64,000 nt of DNA from Stropharia rugosoannulata (GCA_028532985.1 JANCIK010000010.1:2108001-2172000), one strand, 5' to 3'; counted from the first letter of the stretch, positions 22,360 through 34,312 are shown. The notes: generated from the sequence alone by a model not told the origin. Translations and numbers: made by a program.

Positions 22360-22768
22360 CGATTTTCGGGGCCTAGCGGGACTTCATGACTTAGGACATT
22401 GTATGTACTATTAGTACGGCTATACTTTCATTAATTATGCAGCTGATGCGCAAGGCCACAGAGTATTGTTGGTGCCTATGTGCGCATTTGTTTGCATTCG
22501 TATTGACCGGCGTCAAATCGTTCTACGTCCCATGAAGACAGTAAGCTGTGCCTCATCATTCTTGGGCATCATCGACATTCCATAGCCCCGTTCAGAACCA
22601 ACCAGAGGATCCACTGACCAGCCTGTGGTGACGAAATGGCGAGTGAACGTACACCAATGACGATGTGGGACTCCAGTACATTGCCATTGGAATGACGTCA
22701 TCCGGGATGCGCGCCTATATAACATGTAGGGATTCCCGGCTTTCCTGCACAATACAAACCTACGAAAC
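22360..22768. other. Intergenic region and promoter of the stress-type gene
   Basis: No gene is visible in these 409 bp. The final 100 bp carry an inverted CCAAT box (ATTGG, about 22686-22690), a CRE palindrome and a TATA box listed separately. Confidence 0.55.
22693..22722 (+). promoter_or_regulatory. CRE palindrome TGACGTCA and TATATAA box
   Basis: TGACGTCA (22693-22700) is the perfect site for ATF/CREB bZIP factors such as fungal Atf1. TATATAA (22716-22722) follows 16 bp later and lies 47 bp before the start codon at 22769. An inverted CCAAT box sits just upstream. The compact order CCAAT, CRE, TATA suggests strong, stress-inducible expression of the downstream gene. Confidence 0.6.
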
Positions 22769-23768
22769 ATGGAGTACAACCCAATCCCCGACAAAACTGT
22801 CAAAGACCAAATCGAAGGCCAGCTTTCGGATTCTATCCACGGCCAAACAAACAACGACGTCGCGAACAACGTCCATAAATACAAGATTGGCGACCAGTCT
22901 CAGCCTCCCGTCTCCCATCATGTTCACCGAGAGAACGAGCCTCTTCCAGGAGCGGCCGGGTCTGCGCCGACGTTCGACTATTCCCCGGAAACCATTGAGA
23001 ATGCTCGCATTCCACCTTCAGAAATCGGCACTAACCCACTCACTCAGTCGAGAGTCGGTACTTATCAGACCGACTCGCCCGACCACTTCACATCGCTGGA
23101 ACAACGCGCTGCCCCTGTTGTCCCCAGCGCGCGTATCTCTCCGTACGAATCTTCCGCTCTCGAGAACGCACTCAAGTCGACCTCTCAGAAAGACGAGTTC
23201 GACCGCAATCCGCTGAAGACGCCTGATGAGTCGTACAAGGTGCAGCAGAACCCTGTCGGTGAACAACTCTTCTCTCCACCGGCGGTCGACGATAGCCTGA
23301 ACCCTAACTCTAATCTGGCCAAGCAGCACAACAAGGCGGACGAGCAGGCCAGAAGCGGGGCACCGTTCGTCCCTTCGGCTGTTGGGAAGACCGAGGGAGT
23401 GCACCACGATAGCACGGGCAGGCTGGACTCACACCACGCGAAGGCGGATGAGCAGGCTAAGAGCGGCGGCCCTTTCGTGCCTTCGCATGTTGGCAAGACC
23501 GAGGGAGACAGAGCGTCTTCTGTGTACGACATAGACGGCCAGCCGAAGAACAATCAGACGAATACGGGCAACACGAAGCCGAGCATTGGCGACAAGGTTA
23601 TCGGAATGTCTGAGAAGGTGTGTTTATATCGAGATACTCATCAGTGGGCTGCTTGTTGATAAATCATCACAGATCGCCGGGAAGATTGCACGCAACCCTG
23701 AATTGCAAGAGAAGGGGGATGCTCGTGCACATGGCGTCGATAGCACGGGCGTCTCGACAAAGAATTAA
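22769..23768 (+). CDS. Hydrophilic LEA-like stress protein
   Basis: Two exons (22769-23617 and 23673-23768) encode about 314 residues, highly hydrophilic, rich in Ser, Pro, Asn, Lys and Asp, with almost no Cys and no predicted fold. The start MEYNPIPDKTVKDQIEGQLS and the block KYKIGDQSQPPVSHHV match a fungal family of unknown function. Two tandem units near residues 190-240 read KADEQARSGAPFVPSAVGKT and KADEQAKSGGPFVPSHVGKT, each followed by EG and then by HHDSTG or DRASS. The tail IAGKIARNPELQEKGDARAHG resembles CsbD-like or LEA-like ends. Such proteins are usually desiccation or stress induced, which fits the CRE/TATA promoter. Function is inferred from composition only. Confidence 0.75.
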
Positions 23769-24677
23769 TCATGACTTTTCGATACCTGGAATTGACTCAC
23801 ACTGGATCCGACTGCACTGTATGAGACCGCATGCATGATTAAATAGTAACATCATTTATATCCATTGTACTCACTCACATGTACCATATATTTCTTTGAA
23901 ACTGTGTACCTTTTACCGTGAACGCGGACGCCAATGAAGGCACAAACTTCATACATACAAAAATGTGTTCCGCGAAGAGTGTAAGAATTTGAGTGATCCC
24001 ACTCCAACACTGTAAGGATTTTTCGCTGCTCTTTTCCCCTCAATTTTGCAGAAGGCATTTTGACGATGGTCGTTCATGCATCATGTCCTAAGGGCTTCAT
24101 CTTGTAATTTGTTGCAAGTTAATTCTTTGTTCTCAGGCTTATCTGATGCTTGATGCAGATGGAGAACACAGTATTTGGGACATGACATGGTTTATCTGAC
24201 AGAAGCACCCCCTTTACTATGCTCGAAGAGCATATTTTGAATCCGACAGCAATGCTTTGACTGGCCCCCGGAAACCAGTATTGAATAATGAAGAAAGTAC
24301 GAACATCCTAAAAAATAAATTGGAACATAAGCGCCGGAGGTTGACACCAACATAGTCTTACGAACATGTCACAGAACTGTTTAGAATGTATTGGTATTTT
24401 CTGCGTATTGAATGAAGTAGCTTTAAATGCAGTTTACTGTGATATGAGTTATTATGGGGGCCATCTTTGACCGGTTGACCGTTGACTGAACGTGTTGCTG
24501 TCATTTAATTTACCCCTTCTAAGTTTTGGCGTCTGACCAACTGACGCATAAGCGCCGCAAAGGAAGTCATCTCCATGACAGCTAGTTGCCTGACCTTTTG
24601 AACAGAGTCCTTGTCCTTTGACCAGGTAGCAACCCCCATTTTGCCAACCTTTTGCTACATCATACCGCGCCGCCAAA
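23769..24677. other. Intergenic region, no gene seen
   Basis: AT-rich sequence between the stress-type gene and the MYND gene. Short frames on both strands show no family resemblance. The final part probably carries the MYND gene promoter, but no clear TATA box is visible. Confidence 0.45.
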
Positions 24678-26740
24678 ATGCTGGAATTATTCGTTGACCA
24701 CCATACCAAGGAATCGTACTCCGTCGATTGGGGACGCCCAAGGCCGTGTAAATTCAATAATGAGTGGGAGTGGAATGCAAGCTGGGAAGCAGATCTCGAA
24801 AAATTCTACGGTGGCATACGAGAGTCGCTGCCACCTTCAGAACCAAATCTACTCCGGGATTTTTACATCGGGGGAGCCCAAAGTATAGCAATGTATATCC
24901 ATAGCATGTCCAAGAATACCCTCCAGCTTCAAGCAGAGATCAGGGAGTTTGGTATGAAGGCACTGGCTACCGAGAACCTGGCTGAAGATTGGGCGGCGCT
25001 TGACCCTCCAACCCGTCGGGTAAACATCCTACATGCATTCTACAAGTCGTCCGGCGTCGGAGAGAAGCTCAGACAGTACTGCCCCGACCTGACAATTGAC
25101 AGCCTCTCAAAAGACAACGGGGAACTATTTATCGACCTGCTCGAGACCATTATCGGCAATGATCCGCACAGCGTTTCCAGCAAAATAATCCACGTACCGA
25201 ATAAAGAGGTCGACTACTCTTTGGTGTTCCTCCAATTGAAAGATGTTCCTAACTGTTATGAGGTGGCGCAATGCAACCGGACACATTTCTTATCCTTACT
25301 TGTATGCAGGATCCTTCTGGCCATGGTATGCTTTCTTATTCGAGTATTTCCAAAACTCATACAACGCCTGTCTTGACAGTACAACGTCGATCAGAAATAC
25401 ACCGTTTTACGTGTACCAAAGCAGAAGGACGAGATTGGACCCCTACAAAGGGCAAGACAGATAGGCTGCGAGCGTCTCGTACGCATGGTCAAAAGCGATA
25501 TCAGGATAAGGAAAACCAATGAAGGCGTGGATTTTTGTACCGCTTGTGGAGAAAACACATCGGAACTCCCTCCTGGGACAAAGTTGAAGGCGTGTTCTCG
25601 ATGTAAGAAGATAGGCCGCACCCTGTGGTACTGTTCAAAGTACAGTAGCTTCTCTTGCATAATATGGCCTTGACTGAATAATGAATGTAGGAAATGCCAG
25701 GCCGATGACTGGACAGCCGGCGTACCCAAACCGCACAAGGTTATATGCGGGAAACCTTTCGGCGTGAACCAGGGAAGCATTTGTGAAAAAGCATCCTCTC
25801 CTATACTGCCACTTGGACCAGGAAATGCCGCGCGTCTTGACATACCTGCTCCAGACCCAAACTTCAAAAGGTCACCAGCACTCTTGTTCCAGATACAAAC
25901 GTTGAAGGAGAATCCCAACGCTGACTATATCGTATGTTCCTTCAGTTAACCACTGCAGCCATGACTTCGAGGCGGCTCACTGGGGGTTTACAGATATTCC
26001 TGCCTCAGAGGGGTAGAGAACCGGTTGATCAGATGGCACTTCAACTCGGCGGTGGCAAGTCACTCTTCTTGCTTATATTGTCAAGCCGACTTTGGCTTAT
26101 AAGAAGCATTTTTAGTTATCAATTCTTTCCGAAAGAACTTCCTGATTTTTAGGGAAAAGGGTGAGTCGCTCGGCAATTTGGTGTGTTGTTTGCAGGATAG
26201 ATGACAATGTCGACTCCGCTTTCCAGCGTTCCAACGGGGTGATCCAGAGGCGGTGAACGAGATCTTCGCTATACTGCGCCGCTGCTCGAACGTCAGACTG
26301 ACGGAAGCCAACATAGCACAACAGCTTGAAAGGGAGTATAGGACCACCGTCAACACGAATTTACACCCGTCATACAGTTTTATGCGTTACTGTAAAGATG
26401 AGCCAACGTTATTTAATGATTTGTAATTCGATATTGAAACTCACTTTCAATCGATGTTACTTGATAATTAATGCGGCTCACATATTTCATCCAAAAAAGA
26501 TCTACAATTGCAACACGCTCGTGGTAATCTTTGCCGATATTCTGCTAGAAAACAGAGCATACACTAGTCCCGAGTCCCACGCCGAAACGCGGTCCCTGTG
26601 TTGATTCGGAGCTGTTCTAGGGCGAGAAAGCTGTTGCCCAAGTTGAACTGGAGAGCGATATCAAGGCGATCAGTGAAATGAACACGAACGACAAGAAGGA
26701 TGAATATGCAGTGAGGCAGGCTTGGGCTTTAAGATCCTGA
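24678..26740 (+). CDS. MYND-type zinc finger protein
   Basis: A long first exon (from 24678, MLELFVDHHTKESYSVDWGR) encodes an N-terminal region found in basidiomycete MYND proteins. The zinc finger is split by an intron: CTACGENTSELPPG...ACSRCKK...LWYCSK, then KCQADDWTAGVPKPHKVIC, giving the full C-C-C-C-C-C-H-C ligand set. After LLFQIQTLKENPNADYI a short intron leads to HDFEAAHWGFTDIPASE, and a later exon near 26245-26375 reads DPEAVNEIFAILRRCSNVRL. The last exon (about 26623-26740) ends DEYAVRQAWALRS. MYND domains bind proline-rich partners, so a role in protein interaction or transcription is likely. The frame around 26030-26240 and 26380-26620 is uncertain; an earlier stop near 26426 is possible. 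Confidence 0.7.
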
Positions 26741-26907
26741 AGAAGTGTTTGTCCTGAGTTGCATATAACCTTGAAGAGGTATATAAGGAAAATGGTATGG
26801 TTAAACGAATAATACTACAGGGTTCAGCTGTCGAGCGTTATCAGTGATCGATTTGAGAGAATCGGAGACGCAGAACATACTAAGATAGGTAAACATTTTT
26901 TCGTTCA

Positions 26908-28464
26908 CTAACAAGGTAGTTGTGGATCTTTGGCGGCATCCCTGGCAATTTTAAGCTCTCTGCCTATGCGCCACCGTTCGTTAATCTCTTCCGTTGTGTC
27001 TAATCGTTTCCTCTCCATCAATGGGACATATTTCTGGGTTCGTTTGAACGTCCCGCCGCCAAGAGGAACACCTACGAATGCCCCCCTGACACTCTTGCCC
27101 TTCGCTGCCTGAGCGTAGGTCTTCCCCTCCTCGATGGGCAGTATCGACGCGGGCTCAGGGTGATAACGTGACGAGGCTTTGAGAAAGTGTTCATTCAAAG
27201 CAGTGTATACCTGCGACCGTTGTACAATTCCGGTCAGCTCCTGCTGCAATTTCAGCCATGAGGTAGGAGTGCTCTTGTCCCCCGTGAGCTGGTTTGATGT
27301 ACGCCAAGCCATATCGTCGTAGCCACAGTCCCACAGCATGAGGGGGAGCGCGTCGGCCATCTGGTACTCAGGTTTACGGTTTAGAGGCAGGTAGTGCTCC
27401 CCGTCACGGGGAGGCTCGAGCCCTTCAGCGGTGTTCATGAGCTGGGATACAATCGAGGGAGGTTCGAGACCGGATCCAACAAGGAAAAGAACGGCCATTA
27501 TATGCCTCACTTGGTGGTAAAGGAATGCAGTTCCAACAAGATCTAGGACGTGCATACCGGCGGGGCCATCGTCTAACGGTGTCACTGTTGCGCAGAGGAT
27601 TTTCCGTCTGAACGAGGTAATTTGCTTTTGCGCGTCGACCTTGCAGAGGTTCTGGAAATCGTGCTCTCCAAGTAATCTCTCAGCGGCTGCCTGCATGCGA
27701 GAGATATCGAGATGGGTAGCGGGGAAGAAGTACTTGTAGTGGCGGTACTTGCAAGAAAAGCGCGCTGAAAATGACTCGGGGACGGGTGACCATGCGAGTA
27801 CACGAATTGTCTCTGGCAATAAGCGGTTAAGCATAGCTAGATAGTCATGTTCCTGTGGCTGTCGTGATCCTTTCTTGGGTACAGATGAGTTCTCGGACAT
27901 GATCAAACCCTCCACTTCCGGGTCCTGATACACAGGCTCTGGGGAATCGCTTCGGGAAGGTGGTTTGCTAGATATCAGCGATGGAAGTTCACTAGATGGA
28001 AGTGCACTTCTGACCCATAGGGAGACGACCTGGCCAGCAGCACTCACTCCGCGATCCGTCCTGCCACATTTCTCCCATCCGCAACCCTCGAAACCGGCAT
28101 CGGGGTCTACAAGTCGCGTTTGCGCGAGCACATCGAACAACACGTTTTCCACTGTCGGAAGTGGTGTTGGCGCTGTCTGGAACGCTAGTCCGCTGTACTC
28201 CCAGCCCGAATAACAAAACTTGAGCGCGATCTTCCGTTTAGGGTGTTTGGAAAAATCAAAAGGCCTGCTGTCCTTGGGTGGCGGCGGGGCTGTCCATGCC
28301 TTCTCTGCTTGATTGTCAATTTGATATAGCTTCTCTATTAGCTGTTCACGCGTCCAGTGCGCATATTTTCCCTGCCTTTCCGCTGACTGCTCCGCCATTG
28401 TGGTATGAAAACGAGATATATATCGTGCCGATATACGGAAAGCACTTCTCATACAGCTATGCAA
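26908..28464 (-). CDS. DEG1: tRNA pseudouridine(38/39) synthase
   Basis: A TruA-family enzyme that isomerises uridine 38 or 39 in the anticodon arm of tRNAs. It is a single exon of 518 residues. KFCYSGWEYSGLAFQ opens the catalytic domain, and KCGRTDRGVSAAGQVVSL holds the catalytic Asp. RYYKY-like KYRHYKYFFP and HDFQNLCKVD, then FLYHQVRHIMAVLFLVGSG, complete the TruA pattern. An acidic, Ser/Pro-rich insertion (about residues 165-200) interrupts the domain as in other fungal Pus3 proteins. Two starts are possible: Met1 (28464) adds MHSCMRSAFRISARYISRFH, a basic mitochondrial-type presequence, while Met23 (28398) gives the cytosolic/nuclear form. Confidence 0.93.
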   Translation of the reverse strand: MHSCMRSAFRISARYISRFHTTMAEQSAERQGKYAHWTREQLIEKLYQIDNQAEKAWTAPPPPKDSRPFDFSKHPKRKIALKFCYSGWEYSGLAFQTAPTPLPTVENVLFDVLAQTRLVDPDAGFEGCGWEKCGRTDRGVSAAGQVVSLWVRSALPSSELPSLISSKPPSRSDSPEPVYQDPEVEGLIMSENSSVPKKGSRQPQEHDYLAMLNRLLPETIRVLAWSPVPESFSARFSCKYRHYKYFFPATHLDISRMQAAAERLLGEHDFQNLCKVDAQKQITSFRRKILCATVTPLDDGPAGMHVLDLVGTAFLYHQVRHIMAVLFLVGSGLEPPSIVSQLMNTAEGLEPPRDGEHYLPLNRKPEYQMADALPLMLWDCGYDDMAWRTSNQLTGDKSTPTSWLKLQQELTGIVQRSQVYTALNEHFLKASSRYHPEPASILPIEEGKTYAQAAKGKSVRGAFVGVPLGGGTFKRTQKYVPLMERKRLDTTEEINERWRIGRELKIARDAAKDPQLPC

Positions 28465-28937
28465 ATCATTAGTATCTCGGACTACGCATATAGGTCGTTG
28501 TATTCACCTCCAATAAGTGGATTTGGCCAAACTACCATACTATGTAGAGAGATGCAAAGTCAAAATATATTTCAGTCATTTAGGCAGAGAGCTTTCGGTA
28601 ACGTCCGTGAGTTTTGATCAGCGGCAAGAACGGCAGGCCCAACTTCAAGTGATAGTCATGAACAAGCCATGCCAGGCGCATGGAACGTGTTATTTAAAGT
28701 AAAAGTGATTCGTGGAATATATTAGTATTGGAGGCGAAAAGCCCAAGGACCACAGAGAGCACAGAGATGCAAATTTAAATAAATAAAAAAAAGATTCTCG
28801 AAGGGTTTTCCGTTAGAGTTCCACTTAACAGGAAAGGAATGTTTACAATTTCAATTCTTATTGCATTATCATGATTCTACTACTACTGTGGTTGTGCTTA
28901 GACTTATAACTCACCTTGTCGAAGGAAGGGCTTATTA
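28465..28937. other. Intergenic region between DEG1 and the SurE-like gene
   Basis: Both flanking genes are on the minus strand, so this holds the DEG1 promoter and the 3' flank of the SurE-like gene. AAATAAATAAAAAAAAG near 28776 is AT-rich. No further gene is seen. Confidence 0.45.
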
Positions 28938-30117
28938 TTAAGAGCAGCTCAGAATGGATTGAAGTTTGTTCAGCACCACAGTCTGAGTTGAAGCCCCAAC
29001 GTCGGCCTTTGTAGACGCATTGAAGACGCTCACAGTAGCGAAGCATCCCTGCGAGATGACAGACGACTCTGCAGGGAGATGGTCGGAGCCGCATGTCGTC
29101 ACATCCGTAGCGCTTTTATCCGCCGCAATGCGTGTCAGAACAAATTTGAAGTCGGACGCAGCGGGGCATGAGCTGATCGACGCAAAATTCACGTTGAGAC
29201 TGATGCCTTCGGGAAGAATAGGCGCTGGGCTTGCGAGGAGCGCCTGTGTGAATTTGACGACAAGCGAGGTATAGACGTTAGCAGCCTTGGTGGACGATGC
29301 TGACGTGTCAGTCAGGGTGGTGTACGAAACTTGAGATCCTGAGTCGCCCGAAAATGCAACGGAGGGTATCCCCTCCAAAGCTGCTTCCGATGCTGCGCCA
29401 CTATTTCATGGTCACAATTCACTGTAAGTATTACGGGCAAATAAATGATAAGCATACTGACACTGTACCAGATTCTTCAACAGTACTAGTCCCAAGGTTG
29501 TCTGTTGTGCTAATTTAAGATATGTAATAATGAGCAGGATGAACAGGACTTACTTCCAATATTTGTGCCACTAACGATGAGGTCTGGCTTTGTGCCAAAG
29601 TATTTTGGAGCCAAGGTTTGTATGCCATAACGCACTGCATCAACACTTTTGACATAATTTTTCAGTGTCTAAATAGCAGACAATGTAGAACACGCTAGAC
29701 GTACGGGAAGCCGTTGACATAGTTGATACGGGCTGCATAGTAATTTTAAGTATTCTGCAGGTAGAATAGGTAAATATACGCGTACTGTTATTTCCATCTG
29801 ACCCTTCAGCAGGAGACCCAGCAGCGCATGTATTGAATTCGCAAGCAGACTTTGTCGGTCCTGGTGTGCTAGTAGACGAACCAGTGCCAGATTCGTTTTC
29901 TGCCGGTGCAGACAAGATAACCTAGATAGGATGCATATAGCTCGACCACTCTTCATGGGGATGGAGAACATACGTCATATCCAGCGGCTACGAGGGCGGT
30001 GTACTCTGCGCGGATTTGGGCGACAGCCCAACCGTCATCATTTGTAAGGACAATGTTCGTCCCATGGACGACTGCAGAACAGAAATACAGTGCGAGAAAG
30101 GTAGACGTGAAGAGCAT
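28938..30117 (-). CDS. SurE-family acid phosphatase/nucleotidase, secreted
   Basis: The start at 30117 gives a signal peptide (MLFTSTFLALYFCSAVVHG) followed directly by TNIVLTNDDGW, the SurE metal site with its Asp pair. Later exons read SAPAENESGTGSSTSTPGP, then INYVNGFP joined to VDAVRYGIQTLAPKYFG, LIVSGTNIG (the conserved Asn loop), NNLGTTVEES, and ALEGIPSVAFSG in the last exon ending at 28938. These are the ordered SurE landmarks. SurE enzymes remove phosphate from 5' and 3' nucleotides; fungal secreted members act as acid phosphatases. About six short introns are present. The C-terminal part (about residues 230-300) is Ser/Ala-rich with four Cys that could form disulfides, fitting secretion. 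Confidence 0.85.
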
Positions 30118-30609
30118 TTGATCTTGCAGAGAACGGTTAACTTTGGACTCGAGTCGTACTTCTGCAGAGACAAAGCAGATACAATCCCCTATTTATCTTG
30201 CAGGAGATGGAGCTGAGATACGTGTCATAGGAAGCCCAAACAGACTAAGGGTAGCCATCCTTTGCTGGAGCATTTGCTGGCGTCATTTTACGTGTAGACA
30301 TTTCACCGCACGTTTACCACGAGAAAAAAAAGAACGTACAGAAACAACGTTCGCAAACCAAAATAGTGAATCTCTGATTGGAGCGATAAAGACCCGGCCG
30401 CGTACTAGCGGATTTCTTTCAATAATTCGTGCTGTCATCAAGAAAAAGGGGGCATATATTGTTCAGGAACGGTACAGGCTTGGTACAGGTTGAAGATTTT
30501 GTGAGGAACAAGTGATGAAATCATGGATTTAAAATTCCCACGGAATATTTGGTCAAAGCAATGATGAGCTGCTAGTCGAGAAGCACGTCGGAGGGACCTT
30601 CTGCCCACG
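30118..30609. other. Divergent promoter region of the SurE-like and kelch genes
   Basis: 492 bp separate the two divergent start codons. No strong TATA box or palindrome was recognised. TATTTATC near 30191 and TATATTG near 30456 are AT-rich candidates. Confidence 0.4.
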
Positions 30610-32316
30610 ATGAGTTCAACGTCCCGCTCGTCCTCCTACCGCATCCCAGGATCGATATTCACGTCATCCGTCGAAACCGATGCAAACTCCATTCACAACC
30701 ATCTAACAGATGTGCCGGAGGAAGAGGGGCAAGACGTTGCCCCGCCGATACCCTCGTCACCCTATCTGTCCGTTACGCCCTCAGTCTCGACCCCGACGTT
30801 CAGTGGCTCTGCGAAGCAACTGAGGAAACAGTCGAGTGGTCGCAACCTGAGTAGAGCGTCGAGCGAGCAGCTAGCGTCGGCACCGTCGATCGTGAAGCGC
30901 TCGGCGTCCACTTCGGCCGCAGCGCAACAGGCTAGTGCTTCCTCGACCGCCCGCACGCCACGTAGTACGTCGAGCCCCACTCTTGTGCGACCTAAGCCCC
31001 CTTTCCGTGCCAGTCCTCGCCTTCCTCACGACAAAGAGGCTGAACCCGCCCCTAGTACGGTCTTGCACTGGAGTCGCGCTCCGGTATGGGGCACCCTTCC
31101 GACAAGGACGATGCGAGCGCATACAGTCACTTTGGTTGACACGACTGCATGGCTTTTTGGAGGATGCGACGATAAGGAGAACTCGAAGGACGTGTATTGT
31201 TTCGACACAGGTGTGCTATTGCTTATTTTTTTATATCTTCGTTTGTTGCACCGTTGGGTCTCGCGTTTATATATTTCTGTCATACCGAATTGGCAGTTAT
31301 ATTACTTTGCTGAACCTTCAAAATATTGTTTCATTTACTGCTACATATGCATCATTAACTTCGTATTGCAGAAACCATGCAGTGGACTCGCCCTGAAACA
31401 GTAGGGGATCAACCGCCCCCCTGTCGAGCGCATACAACCACACTTTATGACAAGAAACTTCTTGTTTTTGGTGGTGGCCTCAGTTCTACATACTACGACA
31501 CTGTATATGTCTTCGACACTCAAGGACGACGATGGACACGACCTAAAGTTGCCCCTGGACCCCATCCTGCTGCTCGACGCGCTCATTCAGCTGTTTACTA
31601 TAAAGGGAAGGTCTGGATATTTGGAGGAGGCACCGGACTCACTGCGTTGAATGATGTCTGGACGTTAGACGTGTCTAATGGAGCAGGCACAACGCAACAC
31701 CCAATGAAATGGGAGATGATAGAGACACATGGAAGGGCGCCAGGCCCAAGGGGTTACCACACCGCCAATTTGGTTGACAACATAATGTTGATTATAGGTG
31801 GAAGCGACGGGAAAGAGTCATTTACGGATATTATGTGTCTAAATCTAGGTGAGCATGTTAACGACCTTCATTATATGCGCTTTTTCTGACTTGAAGTCGC
31901 AAACAGACACCCTGTTATGGAAGGATGTAACTCAGCATTCCCCTACATTATATAAGAGATTGGCACATACCTCGACACAAATTGGGACGTTCCTGTTCAT
32001 TGTTGGTGGCCACAATGCCTCTGAGTATGTGTCGGAGCTTTTATGTTACGATCTCGGTAACTGCTTCTATTGCTACAATATTTTCATGCTACTTATCTCG
32101 CTGTCAGTATCATTGCAGTATGAATCACGCAAGGTTCTCGGCAAGCCACCGCCAAATCGTGGGTACCACGCAACAATACTCGCCGACTACCGTCTTTTTG
32201 TATTCGGAGGATACAATGGCCAGACGGCATTCGATGATGTTTACATCTTGGAACTCGCTGCGAGCGCCTACCTGCCTCAAGTGACGAGCTTCAATATGGA
32301 TCTAAGTTTAGTGTAA
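30610..32316 (+). CDS. Kelch-repeat protein with low-complexity N-terminus
   Basis: The first 150 or so residues are Ser/Thr/Pro-rich and disordered (MSSTSRSSSYRIPGS...). From about residue 160 there are at least five kelch blades with the double-Gly strand: TAWLFGGCDDKE, KKLLVFGGGLSS, GKVWIFGGGTGL, IMLIIGGSDGKE, TFLFIVGGHNAS and YRLFVFGGYNGQT, giving a near-complete beta-propeller. RAHT or RGYHT precedes each blade as usual. Exons break at DVYCFDT, IMCLNL and ELLCYDL, each at a blade boundary. The final exon ends AYLPQVTSFNMDLSLV at 32316. Relatives act in cell polarity or as scaffolds, such as Tea1-type proteins, but no coiled coil follows the propeller here, so the role is open. Confidence 0.85.
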
Positions 32317-32842
32317 AAGTCGTCGCACTCACTTTGACTCTAACCTATGTTCAGAATCAGTTCAATGTATCATATGTATACCACAATCACTGCACCTTGT
32401 TACTCCAGCTCCCTGGAGGAAGCTGTTATTCCCATTACATTTTGTCATTTTATTTATTATATATTACAGAAATAGTAAAGTCAACTTCTACCCGAGTGGA
32501 AACCGTTTCTTAACGGATAAAAATGCCGGGTATCTAATAGCTACTTGAAAAAGCCTATCTGTGTTTTCTAATTAGCTCTGAGGCATTCTATTCTTCGAGG
32601 AACAGACCAGATAATCGCTAAACGGCGCTTATTTCTGTTCTATAAATAGTTCAACAAACTTTGTCGTAGTCGAACTCCATAAACAAGAGTTGAAAAGAAA
32701 AATTGAGTGACTGACACGAGCTTGTAGCTGCACAAACTTATCTTGTGTACTATTATTCTCAACGACAGTGATCCAGTGGGTTAATCTCTTTGAGAGCAAG
32801 GCTATATGTAAATTTGTACGTATATATCCGTAAGCAAGTATA
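32317..32842. other. 3' intergenic region between convergent genes
   Basis: The kelch gene and the alpha/beta hydrolase gene end toward each other. The sequence is AT-rich with ordinary 3' flank features. No gene or repeat is recognised. Confidence 0.5.
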
Positions 32843-34169
32843 TCACAAAGACCCTAGCCATTTATCAAGGGCTATAAGCGTATCGGTTCTCTCAGGCTCA
32901 TGCCATGTGAACATTAAATAATTATGAACGGCATCAGGGGCCTCGTAGTATCGAACCTTGTCGCCGAGATCCTTAATCATTCGATCCTTCAATGTTGCAA
33001 TTGCATCGTAGAACACCTCCGCTCCACCGCATACAATAAACGTCGCGGGGTACTTCTTAAAATCGACCACTAGCTCCGGATGAAGTGAGGCAGGCGAAAT
33101 ATACGCATTGCGTTCCAGAAGTTCATGTCCGTGGGGACTGCTGAACACTGTATGAATGTATGGCACATCGCTCTCTGGCTGTCCAATATAATCCGAGTTG
33201 AGAAACCTGACTGCAGATCCCTCTGGAGAAGAGTGCGATGGCCCGATGTCACACCATGGCGATAATAAGATCAGAGCTCCCGGCGGGGCAGGAAAGTAAG
33301 TCTCAACCGAGCCTTGGTACTCGGTAAGGTAACGCGTCAGGGCGAGCGCGAGGTTTCCTCCCGCAGAGTCTCCGGAAAGAATTATATTTTCCGGAGAGAA
33401 ACCGCAGACGGACACGAGGTGGTTGTACCCGGCAAGTGCATCGAGAAGCTGGGTAGGAAACGGATGAGCTGCCTTAAACGGTGGCCCAGATGCCAGACGG
33501 TATTCCAGTGATAGAACGCGTCGGACGACCTTGAGTTCGTTGGCAAAGCCCTTGGTGATTTCTCCCGGCAAGTCGCTTGGGTGTGCTGAAAGTGCCGTGT
33601 ATCCTCCTCCATGAAAATGCAGTATCACCTTCTTGTCCTGCTCTGCAGGAGCGCCAGTCTTGACGTCAGATCCTAGTTTATGGGTCCAGTAGGCTGGGGT
33701 GCGAATTGAGGCCACGCCAGCTATTTCCGCCCAACGTTTGAGATCGCCCACTACCAGGGAATTTGCATCCTCCACCCAGATACCTCTGTCCTCAGGGCCG
33801 CCATGAATAGCTGTGTGATTTGGTCCTGGAATCAGATTCGGTCCTACTCTACGTAGTATATAAATGAGGACCAAATAATAACACTTCAAGATACCATGTG
33901 CTATAAACATACTTACTTTGCAGATACATGCATGAGCTGCTTAAGGATCTTTACCCTCAGGACTCGCTTCAGGCTCCAAGTTGCTTGTGGTCGTTTTGAT
34001 CTAAGAGATAAGGCCTCCATACACCAGTCGACTCAACTGATAAATGATCACTTTACCGTGGTATATTAGTGACGAACCATAGAGGCAGCCTGAAAAGAAG
34101 TGTCGAGAGGAACTGGTAAGTTATGTATACTGTTCTGAAAGGCTGCTTCCTGTATTCGTAATAGGCCAT
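32843..34169 (-). CDS. Membrane-anchored alpha/beta hydrolase (HSL-like esterase)
   Basis: Three exons on the minus strand: 34169-34057, 34000-33917 and 33848-32843. The first encodes an N-terminal anchor (MAYYEYRKQPFRTVYITYQF, then a hydrophobic stretch to LWFVTNIPR), which a single-frame reading from 33910 misses. The catalytic domain has the oxyanion motif HFHGGGYTALS, the nucleophile elbow SGDSAGGNLAL, a likely acid in VCGGAEVFYD, and the His in PDAVHNYLMF. This order fits the hormone-sensitive lipase family (steryl acetyl hydrolase or carboxylesterase type). Such enzymes cleave acetyl esters or short acyl esters at the ER membrane. The start lies 144 bp from a palindromic transposon. Confidence 0.87.
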
Positions 34170-34312
34170 AGTGGTAAAGAAGAAAGGACTAAAGCAAGCT
34201 GCGGAAGCACCACCGAGCCGATAAGAATCATAAGTTGATTACCTATGTTGACATTTGAATACTGCGCCATCGTTTCCAGGAATGTGCACCGAGTTTGACA
34301 ACCAGGTACTTA

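Noticed and set aside
22665..23216. 183-codon frame overlapping the stress-type gene in another frame
   Set aside because: It is Ser/Thr/Arg-rich by codon shift, starts upstream of the TATA box, and lacks any family match.
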